Shown: positions 40,242 to 48,503 of the stretch, in pieces
Layout of the letters: every line of letters starts with the position of its first letter
How positions within the stretch are numbered: the stretch's first letter is position 1
Notes under the pieces: generated by a model
The model's database searches: none
What the model was told of the DNA's origin: nothing
What the model saw: only the letters and a program-made list of their open reading frames with translations
Translations under genes and position numbers: made by a program
Assembly: GCF_036226765.1 (NCBI RefSeq)
Contig: NZ_CP109017.1
Coordinates: forward strand, 1-64,000
From: Streptomyces sp. NBC_00670
GTDB lineage: Bacteria > Actinomycetota > Actinomycetes > Streptomycetales > Streptomycetaceae
Length of the DNA: 64,000 nt
Reading direction: 5' to 3'

Positions 40242-41714
40242 TTGTTGCACACGCCTACCGACGAACAGGCGCACGCTGCCGACGTTTTCCGGGCCGGTCA
40301 CCATCTCGTCCTGCAGGCCGGCGCCGGGACAGGGAAGACCAGCACCCTCGGCCTCCTCGCGGCCGGCACCCACCGCCGCGGCCGCTACCTCGCCTTTAAC
40401 AAGAACATCGCCCAGGACGCCGCCGGCCGCTTCCCCCGCACGGTGCTGTGCAAGACCGCCCACGCCACAGCCTTCGCCGCCGTCGGTCACCGCTACACCC
40501 GCCGGCTCAACAGCCCCCGCCAGCCGGCGTGGAAGACCGGCCAGGCCCTCGGCATCACGCGTCCGGTCCGCATCGGCGATCACGAGATCAGCCCCCGCGT
40601 GCTCTCCCACACCGTGCTGCGCACCGTCACCCGCTACTGCTACTCCGCCGACCGCACTCTGACCCGTCACCACGTGCCACGACTGCGCGGCCTGGACACA
40701 CCCGGCGGCCATGCCCGACTTGCCGACGAGGTCATGCCGTTCGCGACCAAGGCCTGGGCCGACCTGCACAACCCCGATCAGGGGGTGGTCCGTTTCGAGC
40801 ACGACCACTACCTGAAAATGTGGGCCCTGACCGAGCCGAAGATCGAGGCAGACTTCCTCTTTCTCGACGAGGCCCAGGACACCAACCCGGTTCTGGAGGA
40901 GGTCTTCACCGCCCAGCGCGGCCATGCCCAGCTCGTCATGGTCGGCGACTCCGCGCAGGCCATCTACGGCTGGCGCGGGGCCCGGGACGTGATGACCGGC
41001 TTCGACGCCACTCCTCTCACGCTGACCCGCTCCTTCCGCTTCGGCCCGCTGATCGCCGAAGAGGCCAACCGGTGGCTCACACTCGCCGACGCCCCCATCC
41101 GTCTGACCGGCACCGACACGATCGCGACCGAAGTCGGCAGCCTCGACCGGCCGAACGCGGTGCTGTGCCGAACCAATATCGGCGCCATGGCCGAAGTCAT
41201 GCGCCTGCTCTCCGCCGGCCACCGCGTCGCGCTCACCCGAGGCGGCCAGCAGTTGGCCGCGCTCGCGCTCGCGGCCCGCGACCTCAAGAACGGCCGCCGC
41301 ACCTCCCACCCCGAGCTCGTGCTCTTCGCCTCGTGGGGCGAGTTGCAGGACTACGCCGCCCACGACCCCGCAGGACGTGACCTCCAGCCCTTCGTCGACC
41401 TCGTCGACACCCACGGACCCGACGCTATCCTCACCGCTGTCGACCAGCTCACCGACGAACAGCACGCCGACGTCACCGTCTCCACCGCCCACACCGCCAA
41501 GGGCCGCGAATGGCCCACCGTCAAGATCGCCGATGATTTCCCCCCGCCCAAGGACACCGACCAGCACGACGCCCAAGGCCAGCCCATTCCGGAATCTGTC
41601 AGCGACACCGACGCCCGCCTCGCCTACGTCGCCGTCACCCGAGCCCGCCACCATCTCGACCTCGGCGGCCTCTCCTGGATCAACACCCACCCCACTGCAG
41701 AGAGCGCGGGCTGA
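40242..41714 (+). CDS. UvrD/Rep-like superfamily 1 helicase
   Basis: The product has 490 residues. AGAGTGKT (26-33) is Walker A, FLDEAQDTNPV is motif II, and GDSAQAIYGWRGA is motif III. TLTRSFRFG is motif IV, STAHTAKGREWPTV is motif V, and LAYVAVTRARHHLDL is motif VI. It is shorter than UvrD because the 1B/2B insertions are reduced. The start is a TTG at 40242; the residues from there on match the family start (TDEQ). A role in plasmid replication, repair or transfer is possible. The next gene follows 90 bases downstream. Confidence 0.85.
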   Translation: MLHTPTDEQAHAADVFRAGHHLVLQAGAGTGKTSTLGLLAAGTHRRGRYLAFNKNIAQDAAGRFPRTVLCKTAHATAFAAVGHRYTRRLNSPRQPAWKTGQALGITRPVRIGDHEISPRVLSHTVLRTVTRYCYSADRTLTRHHVPRLRGLDTPGGHARLADEVMPFATKAWADLHNPDQGVVRFEHDHYLKMWALTEPKIEADFLFLDEAQDTNPVLEEVFTAQRGHAQLVMVGDSAQAIYGWRGARDVMTGFDATPLTLTRSFRFGPLIAEEANRWLTLADAPIRLTGTDTIATEVGSLDRPNAVLCRTNIGAMAEVMRLLSAGHRVALTRGGQQLAALALAARDLKNGRRTSHPELVLFASWGELQDYAAHDPAGRDLQPFVDLVDTHGPDAILTAVDQLTDEQHADVTVSTAHTAKGREWPTVKIADDFPPPKDTDQHDAQGQPIPESVSDTDARLAYVAVTRARHHLDLGGLSWINTHPTAESAG

Positions 41715-41804
41715 AGCCCGCGCAACGGGTAGCGTCATGGCCTGCGCAGGGGTTACGCCCGGCTCCCCGCCGAGCAGCAGACCCACCGGCCAAAGGAGGC
41801 CACG

Positions 41805-42014
41805 ATGACATTCACGTCTGCGGAGCGAGAGGCGATCGCCGCCCACTCCGCCGCTCTGGGCCTGTCCGCTGATGAGTACATCCGTCAGACGGCAGCCGAC
41901 CGGGCCTTGTCCTGGCAGCGCGAGCGGGAAACCTTCCACGCGATGGCACAGCGACGCGGCTGCACCGCCGACGAGCTCGTGCAGCGCGGAACCGTCACCG
42001 ACAACAGCCTCTAA
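41805..42014 (+). CDS. Small helical protein, ribbon-helix-helix-like
   Basis: The product has 69 residues. The ATG at 41805 follows AAAGGAGGCCACG, a very strong ribosome binding site. The sequence (FTSAEREAIAAHSAALGLSADEYIRQTAADRAL) looks like a mobilisation-type or antitoxin-type ribbon-helix-helix domain with a second helix pair. It is the last plus-strand gene before the CRISPR-transposon block. Confidence 0.6.
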   Translation: MTFTSAEREAIAAHSAALGLSADEYIRQTAADRALSWQRERETFHAMAQRRGCTADELVQRGTVTDNSL

Positions 42015-42218
42015 CCAGCCGGCGTCCATAGCAGCCGGGCAAGCTGCCACGCGAGAGGTGCGGCTCGTCCGACAAGGCCACTGCCGGTGGCTGTCCCGCC
42101 TGTCCAGCCCGGTTCGCGTGCTCCGCCTTGCCCTCCGGCAGAAGGCACTGCTGACTGCCGCCCGGACCACATGAGTAAGATCCTCTATCGATAAAACTGG
42201 CCTCGCAGGTCAGCAAGG
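42015..42218 (+). promoter_or_regulatory. Leader region of CRISPR array 1
   Basis: The first 150 bases show nothing recognisable. The last part, from about 42175, is AT-rich (ATCGATAAAACTGG) and ends in CGCAGGTCAGCAAGG immediately before the first repeat. The same ending (CGCAAGGTCACCAAGG) precedes array 3 at 58.9 kb, which marks it as a conserved leader end. Confidence 0.65.
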
Positions 42219-42219
42219 G

Positions 42220-42309
42220 GTCATCCCCGCGTGAGTGGGGGTCTTTCTACGGCCGCACCACCGGTGGCGTCACCACCTGGTTGTTCCCCACTTGGGTGGG
42301 GGTCCGCCC
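42220..42309 (+). CRISPR. CRISPR array 1: two repeats, one 32-base spacer
   Basis: Repeats lie at 42220-42248 (core CCCCGCGTGAGTGGGGGTCT) and 42281-42309 (core CCCCACTTGGGTGGGGGTCC), 61 bases apart, with a 32-base spacer between. Repeat length and hairpin (CCCC...GGGG) are those of actinobacterial type I-E. It lies 290 bases beyond the end of the TnsC-like gene, with its leader to the left. A single spacer directly beside the transposase genes recalls the short, separate guide units known in some CRISPR-associated transposons. Confidence 0.8.
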
Positions 42310-42595
42310 TCAACGAACACAGTCAACCGGCCGCTGACCAGCGAGCGGGCGCCGGACGAGCCTGGCTTCGTGGGCCTAGACGGGGCTCCGGGGCAAGCGG
42401 CCCATACGATGCGTTGGTTGTGGCGGGTTGGTCGTTGTTCGACACCTCCGGGAGGGTGGATGTGCCAGCCGCTCCCCAACGTTGAGGGTCACCGGGCGTG
42501 GAGTATCGCGGATAGTTGCCTGTGCCGCACCGCCAGCTCCCGTGGCGGTGCGGATACGCCAAGACGCCGAGATCCTCATCAGCGGGGGCGGCGCT
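42310..42595. other. Gap between CRISPR array 1 and tnsC, nothing recognised
   Basis: There is no gene, repeat or terminator that I can support. If the locus is a transposon, one end might be expected around here. I looked for the TGACATCG-n3-TGAGA sites seen at 50.5 and 59.2 kb and did not find them. Confidence 0.4.
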
Positions 42596-43464
42596 TCAGT
42601 CGGTGTGGCGTTGGGTGGGGTCGAGGCGGCTGAGGACGGCGCGCACGAGGTCCCGGCTGTAGGGATGGAGCGGTGCGGCTGCGCTGTGTGGAGTGGGCGG
42701 GTGCGTCAGACCCGCGCTACCGGCCCCCTTCGGGCCTGCGCCGCCGTGCTGTTCCCGGAGCAGGTAGGTGATTTTGGCCCACTGGCGGAAGTTGCCGTGG
42801 CAGGCGACGTCGTCGATCCACAGCAGTTCGTCGGTGGGTACGTCCGCCCACAGCGGGTGGTATTCGGGGACGACGGTGAGGACTTCGGCCGGGGTGAGGG
42901 GCTTGTAGCGCTGCCAGACGAGGATGCGGGAGTCCAAAGCCGGACGGTTCTTGATCTTCTGGTAGCAGGTTTCGGCTCCGACCAGAACGACGGCGAGGCG
43001 GGTGTCCTCGTCGTCCCAGAGCTCGCGGATGAATTCGAAGGCCGGGTGTCCAGCCACTGTGCTTCGTCGACGACCAGGACGCGCGGGGTTTCCGACAGGG
43101 CTTCCTTGAGGAGGGTTTCGCAGCGGGTGCTGTTGAGGGGGGCCTCGCCGGGCAGGTCGAGCTTCTTGTACAGGGCGGCGCGCAGAGCCTGGATTTTGGC
43201 GGAGCCGACTTTGATGCGCAGGGTGGTGTGGGGGGCGAGATCGTCGAGGTGGCTGTTGACGGCGAAGGTCTTGCCCAGGCCGACGCCACCGTGGACGCAC
43301 ATGATGGCGCCCTTGCCGGCGTCGGCGTTGAGGGTGGTGACAAGGTTGGCGTAGGTCTCTGCGCTGGCCTGGGTCAGCATGGCGCGGGCACCGGGCAGGC
43401 CCATGTAGTGGTAGTTCGGGCCAGCGGTCGGCTGGTTCTCGGGCGTGGTCGTCGGGTGGGTCAC
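42596..43464 (-). CDS. tnsC: TnsC/TniB-like AAA ATPase, apparent one-base frameshift
   Basis: The GTG start at 43464 overlaps the transposase stop (GTGA), so the two are translationally coupled. Walker A GGVGLGKT is at 59-66 and Walker B VLVVDEAQ at 129-136. The frame is then lost after WLDTR (residue 141). The next frame continues with AFEFIRELWDDEDTRLAVVLVGAE (sensor 1) and ends ...RLDPTQRHTD at 42596. Adding one G in the run at 43044-43046 joins both parts into a normal ATPase of about 289 residues. Such ATPases (TnsC, TniB, MuB) link target selection to the DDE transposase. Real mutation, sequencing error or recoding are all possible; no slippery heptamer is visible. Confidence 0.8.
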
Positions 43465-45047
43465 TCGGTGTCCTGGGGCTTGGGGCCGGGCCGGGGCTTG
43501 GTCCAGCGGGCGGAGTCGGGCTGGGGCCGGTTGAGGAGGTCGGGCCGGGCCTCGGCGTGCAGGTGACCTTCCGGTGTCTGCAACTGGCGTAGCTGGGCGG
43601 CTGCCTGGCTGGCGGTGAGCCGGTTGAGGGGTTCGGGCGCGGCGGCGACGCTGGTGGCGGCGTAGCGGGGTGTGGCGTTTTTGCGTGCTCGACGGGCTTT
43701 GGCGGCGTAGCGGTCGGCTTCGCGTCGGCGGGCGTTGTGCAGTGCGCGGGCTTGGCGGGGGCTCATTTCGTCGCTGCGGAAGGCGGGGCCGCGGTAGGTG
43801 AGGGTGTCGGCGTCGTAGAGTTCGACGCGGTGGTAGTGGTGGGGTTCGTGGCGCAGGCGGACCATCTCGCCGGCGCTTGAATGGCCGTGCATCCAGTCGC
43901 CGACGTAGTAGGCGCTTTTCCAGCGGACGCCCTTGCTGGTGACCTTCCGGGGTGGGCCGGCGTCGGTGAGGGTGTAGGTGTGCAGGTCGGCGGGGTCGAG
44001 GGTGTCGATGGGGGTGAGGTCGGCGTGCCAGGCCTGGGCGGGGGTGCGCCGGTGGAGGCGGGCGATGGTGTGGTCGTTGTTCCACCAGTCCACCCAGTCG
44101 AGGACGACGGTGACGAAGGTTTCGTAGTCGAGGAGTTCGTTAAAAGCCCACAGGGGCTGGCCGCGGCGGTCGCGGCGGCTTCGGGGGGTGTGGGCGTAGC
44201 CGGGCAGTCCTTTGAACAGCATGTGCTTGGCGGCGCCGTTGATGGCTTCGACGGTGCCTTTGAGGTGGGGGCTGTAGGGCGGCAGGACGATCAGTTCGGT
44301 GCCGAACTTTTTGAACGCCTCGTCCACGCACCTGCCCAGGAAGTCGCGGCCACGGTCGGTGCGGATCTTGCGGGGGATGCCGCCGAAGGGCCGGTGGTGA
44401 TCCGTGCAGAGGATGGCGTCGCGGGCGGCGGCCAGGATGGCGTCCTGGCTGGGCTGGTGGGGGGTGATGGCCAGCCCGCAGATGACGGCGGTGGTGTGGT
44501 CGATGAACCAGGTGATCCAGGGTTTGCGGCGGCGGCCGTCGATGTTGACGAAGACGCTGGCTTCGACGTGGTCGGTCTCCCAGACGTCGTTGCGGTTGCC
44601 GTGCGGGCGCAGGGCGTGCACGTCGTGTCGGCGGCGGGCGGCTTCGCCTCCTCTGAGGGCGGCACGCTGGCCGGGCGTGAGTTCCCGGCCTACGGCGCGG
44701 TAAAAGGTTGCCTGGGATACACGGGGCGGGTTGCCAAAGATGCCGTCGCCGACGAGTTCGCGGTAGGTGGCTGCGGCGTTGCCGTTCCATCGGGCCAGGG
44801 CTTCGTGCATGGCCGGGGTGAGGGTGAAGTGGCGGCGGCCTTGGGGGGTGTAGGTGCCGTTGTGGGTGGTGGCGTTGTCCATCCAGCGGCGCACGGTGCG
44901 CCAGTGGACGGTGAAGGCGGCGGCGACGGTACGCACGTCGTAGTGGGTCAGGCGTTCGGCATTACGCAGGCGCAGTAGGCGGCGTACGGCGGCGGCGCGC
45001 AGGGAGGTGGTGTCGTAGGGGCCGTTGGGTGGTGGTGTGGCGGGCAC
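43461..45047 (-). CDS. tnsB: TnsB/TniA-like DDE transposase in the cas operon
   Basis: The product has 528 residues. An N-terminal helix-turn-helix (about 35-55, VRTVAAAFTVHWRTVRRWM) is followed by the rve core with Asp159 (VWETDHVEAS), Asp231 (RTDRGRDF) and Glu267 (LKGTVEAING). The last two are 35 residues apart, the classical D-35-E spacing. The WWNNDHTIARLHRRTPAQAW box and a Mu-type C-terminal barrel (about 370-420) complete the Tn7/Tn5053/Mu architecture. The GTG at 45047 lies 46 bases after cas6e, in the place where cas1 normally begins in type I-E loci. All key residues are present. Confidence 0.9.
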   Translation of the reverse strand: MPATPPPNGPYDTTSLRAAAVRRLLRLRNAERLTHYDVRTVAAAFTVHWRTVRRWMDNATTHNGTYTPQGRRHFTLTPAMHEALARWNGNAAATYRELVGDGIFGNPPRVSQATFYRAVGRELTPGQRAALRGGEAARRRHDVHALRPHGNRNDVWETDHVEASVFVNIDGRRRKPWITWFIDHTTAVICGLAITPHQPSQDAILAAARDAILCTDHHRPFGGIPRKIRTDRGRDFLGRCVDEAFKKFGTELIVLPPYSPHLKGTVEAINGAAKHMLFKGLPGYAHTPRSRRDRRGQPLWAFNELLDYETFVTVVLDWVDWWNNDHTIARLHRRTPAQAWHADLTPIDTLDPADLHTYTLTDAGPPRKVTSKGVRWKSAYYVGDWMHGHSSAGEMVRLRHEPHHYHRVELYDADTLTYRGPAFRSDEMSPRQARALHNARRREADRYAAKARRARKNATPRYAATSVAAAPEPLNRLTASQAAAQLRQLQTPEGHLHAEARPDLLNRPQPDSARWTKPRPGPKPQDTE

Positions 45048-45093
45048 GCGTCGGGGTCCTTCTTGGGGTGGCGCGCGTCGGGGCGCGGGTGGG

Positions 45094-45804
45094 TCAGGCG
45101 GGGGCGAGGGTGAGCAGACCGGCGCCGTAGGGCTTGCCGCGGCCGATGCCGGTGAGTAGGGCGTGGCTGAGTTGGTCGGGGTCGGTGATGGTGGCCAGGC
45201 CGTCGAAGCGGGTCAGTGCGTGCATGGGGCCGGGAGAGTGGGCTTGTTCGCCGGGCTTGTCGGCGCGGCGGCGTGTGCGGGGGAAGCGGGCGGGGGTGAT
45301 GTCGGTGGTGGCCAGGCTGAGGCCGGCTTGGTGGGCGCGGCGCTGCCACCAGGCGAGGGCGTCGTCGCCGTAGAGGGCGACGACTTTTCTGCCGTGCTTG
45401 TTGTCGACGGGGTGGTGGTCGTCCAGGACGCGGCGGGCGGCGCTGGCGTTGGCGGTGATGCGGTAGCGCACCGCTCGGCCGGGGGTGAGGGCCTGGAACA
45501 TGGGGTGCAGGGGTCGGGTTTCGGCGCTGCCGTAGTGGTGGGGCAGGCGGGTGAGGTCGGGCGGCTGGTGGGACTGGACGAGCAAGGTGGGTGGGGTGTC
45601 GTCGGTGGCGTCTTCCAGGCGAAAGAGCAGGCCGGCCTGCTGCCGGGGGTTTTCGCCGAGGTCGTCGGGGGCCAGGAGCATCACGCTCTTGTGCAGGCTG
45701 ACGGCGTCGGCCAGGTCACGGCGGGCGGCCGGGCTGCGGCGGTTGAGGCGGATCCGGGTCAGTGTCGCTGTGGTGGCGAGGGCGGCGGTTGGGGTGCTGG
45801 TCAC
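45094..45804 (-). CDS. cas6e: Cas6e (Cse3) crRNA-processing endoribonuclease
   Basis: The product has 236 residues. His38 in LHKSVMLLAPDD is the expected catalytic region of Cas6e. The sequence then shows RYRITANASA and ends in the glycine-rich GIGRGKPYGAGLLTLAP typical of RAMP proteins. The GTG start overlaps the cas5e stop as GTGA. Cas6e cuts the repeat hairpin and remains on the crRNA 3' end in Cascade. The transposase gene follows on the same strand. Confidence 0.93.
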   Translation of the reverse strand: MTSTPTAALATTATLTRIRLNRRSPAARRDLADAVSLHKSVMLLAPDDLGENPRQQAGLLFRLEDATDDTPPTLLVQSHQPPDLTRLPHHYGSAETRPLHPMFQALTPGRAVRYRITANASAARRVLDDHHPVDNKHGRKVVALYGDDALAWWQRRAHQAGLSLATTDITPARFPRTRRRADKPGEQAHSPGPMHALTRFDGLATITDPDQLSHALLTGIGRGKPYGAGLLTLAPA

Positions 45805-46592
45805 GGGGTGGCGTCCTGGTGGATGTAGGCGGTGAGTTCGGTGAGCGCGGGGGGTGGGGCGTACAGGGCGGCGGGCAGGTCTTCGGTGGTGTGCCAGGTA
45901 CGGCGGGTCTTGTGGAAGCGCCGTGTGGGAGTGAAGTCGTGGGGGACATCGGCGACTTCGCGTTCGCTGTGCGCGGCAGGCACGTGGGAGGGCGGGTGTT
46001 CCCAGACGAAGGCGACGGGCACGGTGGCCTGGCCGGTGCGCGGTGGTGTGGTGAGGCTGAGCGGGACGTGGTGGAGGAGTTCACCGATGGGGTCGGGGTG
46101 CGGGCCGCCGAGGACGAGGGGTTCGTTGGGGAGGCAGGCGCGCCGGCCGAGGTAGGGGCCGAAGGCGGGTTGTTCGAGCCGCTTCAGGAGGTGTTCCAGG
46201 AACGGGTCGGGTCCTTGGACGGCGAGGGTGAAGACGGCGTCGGCGAGGTAGACCCGTTCGGTGATGAGGGTGGACTTCTCGCGGGGGCGGTAGGCGCCGC
46301 TGCTGGTGCGCAGGCCCTGGCGGTGCGGGCGGCCGCCGCCGACGGTGTGGTAGTCGGTGTGCCGGGTGCCGGGGCGGTCGATGCGGACGGTGAACGTCAG
46401 GTCGGTGTAGGGATTTTGGCCGGTGGCCGGGTCGGGGGCGAGGGCTTCGCTGCGGGGGCGTGCGTCGGCGGCGGCGAACAGGCCGATGAGGGCCGAGCGG
46501 GAGGGGAAGGGGAGGGTGTCGCGGTAGTGGAAGGCGGCGTGTTCCCCGAACGACATCAGCGGTGCGGCCAGGCGCAGCAGGATGCCGTTCAT
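45801..46592 (-). CDS. cas5e: Cas5e (CasD) Cascade subunit
   Basis: The product has 263 residues. It begins LLRLAAPLMSFGEHAAFHYRDTLPFPSRSALIGLFAAA, the hallmark N-terminus of Cas5e, and contains HTVGGGRPHRQGLRT and the EHLLKRLEQPAFGPYLGRRACLP block. It holds the 5' handle of the crRNA. Start and stop overlap both neighbours by 4 bases (ATGA, GTGA), showing a tightly packed operon. Confidence 0.94.
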   Translation of the reverse strand: MNGILLRLAAPLMSFGEHAAFHYRDTLPFPSRSALIGLFAAADARPRSEALAPDPATGQNPYTDLTFTVRIDRPGTRHTDYHTVGGGRPHRQGLRTSSGAYRPREKSTLITERVYLADAVFTLAVQGPDPFLEHLLKRLEQPAFGPYLGRRACLPNEPLVLGGPHPDPIGELLHHVPLSLTTPPRTGQATVPVAFVWEHPPSHVPAAHSEREVADVPHDFTPTRRFHKTRRTWHTTEDLPAALYAPPPALTELTAYIHQDATP

Positions 46593-47779
46593 ACGAGGGT
46601 CCCGGTGGGCAGGGCCGCGTTTTTGGTGAGGGCGTCGATGAGGTCGTCGAGACCGGCGTGCGCGGTGCCGAGGTGGTCGACGGGGCCGGGGTGCAGGGTG
46701 GCGTAGCCGCAGCCGACGAGGCGGCGGGTGCCCAGCAGCCGGTTCAGAGCGCCAGCATGCTCGGACAGGGCTGTGATGGCGGGAGCGGTGTGGCCGCCGC
46801 CGGGCGCGTGCTTGACGGGCTGTTCGAAAGCGCCAGCGTAGGAGACTGGGCGGCGGTCACGGATCGTGTAGTGGACCAGGTGGGGGTAGGTGTGCGGGGC
46901 GGTGGAGGTCTTCTTCGCGCCGGGCATGACGTCGATGAAGGCGTCGGCGAACAGGCCCAGCAGGTGCAGGGCGTGGTCGTGGTCGCCGTTCAGGTTGCGG
47001 GTCAGTTCGGTGAGGTTGACCGTGGCGTAGCGGTAGAGCAGGCCGGTGGTGAAGAACGCGGTCTGCAGGTGGGCGCTGCCGGCCTCGTTCGGGGCTGCCC
47101 AGTCCTCGACGGCGGTGAAGTAGTCGGGCTGGGGGGAGCTGGGGTGGACGGTGAAGGCGGGTGCCATCTGCACGGCGCCGTCGACGTGGGCGTCGGGCAC
47201 CTCGGCGAGCATGCGGCCGAAGAGGTTGATGGTCGCGGTGCGCCGGCGGATCACGGAAGCAACCCTGGGTGTGGGCAGGACGGCCTCCGCCTTGGGCTTC
47301 TTGCGGGGTCCCTTGGCCGGGGCGGACTGTGCGGCGGTTTCCTTGGCGAGGGCTTCTTCGAGTTGTGGGCGGTGTTCGGTGCACAGGTCGGTGAGGTCGT
47401 CGAGGACGTCGCGCGGCAGGTAGAGGGTGGCCGAGGTGATGCCGCGCTGGTCTTCCTCGGTCTTGATGCCTTCTGTGGTGGCCGAGCGCACGATCTGGGT
47501 TCCGGCGAAGGCGGCAAGGTCGGTGGGCCAGCCGGCTGCGCGCAGGGCGTCGGCCACGCGCAGGGGCAGCATGCGGGTGCGGGCGGCGTGCTCGTCCAGG
47601 ACGTCCTCCAGGCGCAGGCGGATGGCTCGCTTCCAGGACTGTGAGGACACCAGGGCGCGGACCACGCCGCCTAGGTTCAGGGTTTTGGGCAGGTCGTCCT
47701 CTCCCCGGTTGAGGAGGGAGGCGGGCAGGGGGTGCAGGATGTGGAAGTCGGCGTAGCGAGCGGGTGCGTAGGCGGCCAT
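46589..47779 (-). CDS. cas7e: Cas7e (CasC) Cascade backbone subunit
   Basis: The product has 396 residues. The N-terminus (YADFHILHPLPASLLNRGEDDLPKTLNLGG) and FGRMLAEVPDAHVDGAVQMAPAFTVH are typical of Cas7e. The C-terminal part includes YRYATVNLTELTRN. Several copies of this protein coat the spacer part of the crRNA. The ATG starts one base after the cas11 stop. Confidence 0.95.
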   Translation of the reverse strand: MAAYAPARYADFHILHPLPASLLNRGEDDLPKTLNLGGVVRALVSSQSWKRAIRLRLEDVLDEHAARTRMLPLRVADALRAAGWPTDLAAFAGTQIVRSATTEGIKTEEDQRGITSATLYLPRDVLDDLTDLCTEHRPQLEEALAKETAAQSAPAKGPRKKPKAEAVLPTPRVASVIRRRTATINLFGRMLAEVPDAHVDGAVQMAPAFTVHPSSPQPDYFTAVEDWAAPNEAGSAHLQTAFFTTGLLYRYATVNLTELTRNLNGDHDHALHLLGLFADAFIDVMPGAKKTSTAPHTYPHLVHYTIRDRRPVSYAGAFEQPVKHAPGGGHTAPAITALSEHAGALNRLLGTRRLVGCGYATLHPGPVDHLGTAHAGLDDLIDALTKNAALPTGTLV

Positions 47780-47780
47780 G

Positions 47781-48443
47781 TCAGTGCTCCTTGGACGTCA
47801 GGGTGTGCAGGGTGAGGAAGTAGTTCTCGCGCCATCGGGCCGCGGTCTCGAGGCGGTCGTCGTCCCACCAGGCCAGGTCCTCGAGCAGGACGGCGAAGTC
47901 GAGGCGGGCGGCGCCGCGGCTGTTCAGGTGGCCGGTCAGCGTCCATAGCCTCGGGTGCAGCAGCGAGGTGTCGAGCCGGGTGAGGGTTTTGACGCGGTTG
48001 GTCATGGTGGCTTCCTTGAAGCCGTACCGGGCCACGGCGATGGCGAGGTGGGTGCCGAGATCGGGACGGCTGCGCCAGGGCCGCTCAGCCGGGCTCGCTG
48101 CCGATGCCGGGGCCAGGTGGTCGGCCGCGGGTGCTGCGGTCGCGGTCGGTGCGGTGGTGTCCGGGTTCTTGCCGGGGGTGGGCAGCTCTGGCCGGTAGGG
48201 GCCGTCTTCGTGGGGCAGGTCGCGGTGCAGGGCGATGAGTGAGGCCACGGTGTAGTGGGCGCGGCGTGCTCCGAAGCCGGCGATGTGCCGGGTGAGGTGC
48301 TCTGGCATGCGGGAGCACTCTGCGACGGGCCGTCCGAAGCCTGAGTTGAGGTCGGCGCGGATGCCGTTGACCGCGCACAGGGTGATGACCTGGTGGACGA
48401 AGTCGTCGTAGTGGGCGCGGCGTTGTGCGGTGGTGACGGGCAT
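47781..48443 (-). CDS. cse2: Cas11 (Cse2/CasB) small Cascade subunit
   Basis: The product has 220 residues and is mainly helical and basic. FGARRAHYTVASLIALHRDL and LAIAVARYGFKEATMTNRVKTLTRLDTSLLHPRLWTL are the conserved Cse2 parts. A low-complexity Ala/Pro/Thr insert (about 105-135) separates them. It stabilises the R-loop in the complex. It starts 60 bases after the cas8e stop. Confidence 0.93.
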   Translation of the reverse strand: MPVTTAQRRAHYDDFVHQVITLCAVNGIRADLNSGFGRPVAECSRMPEHLTRHIAGFGARRAHYTVASLIALHRDLPHEDGPYRPELPTPGKNPDTTAPTATAAPAADHLAPASAASPAERPWRSRPDLGTHLAIAVARYGFKEATMTNRVKTLTRLDTSLLHPRLWTLTGHLNSRGAARLDFAVLLEDLAWWDDDRLETAARWRENYFLTLHTLTSKEH

Positions 48444-48503
48444 AGGGGTGGCAGCCTTCGATAGGGCGGCAAATAGAGGGCAGAGGGCTGTGGTGAGGGA
48501 AGG

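Noticed and set aside
43038-43052. Programmed -1 frameshift in tnsC
   Set aside because: No X-XXY-YYZ slippery site or following pseudoknot is visible; a one-base change in the GGG run is simpler.
43760-43785. CTCATTTCGTCGC inside tnsB as another repeated site
   Set aside because: Only half of the site matches and it lies in a conserved coding part.
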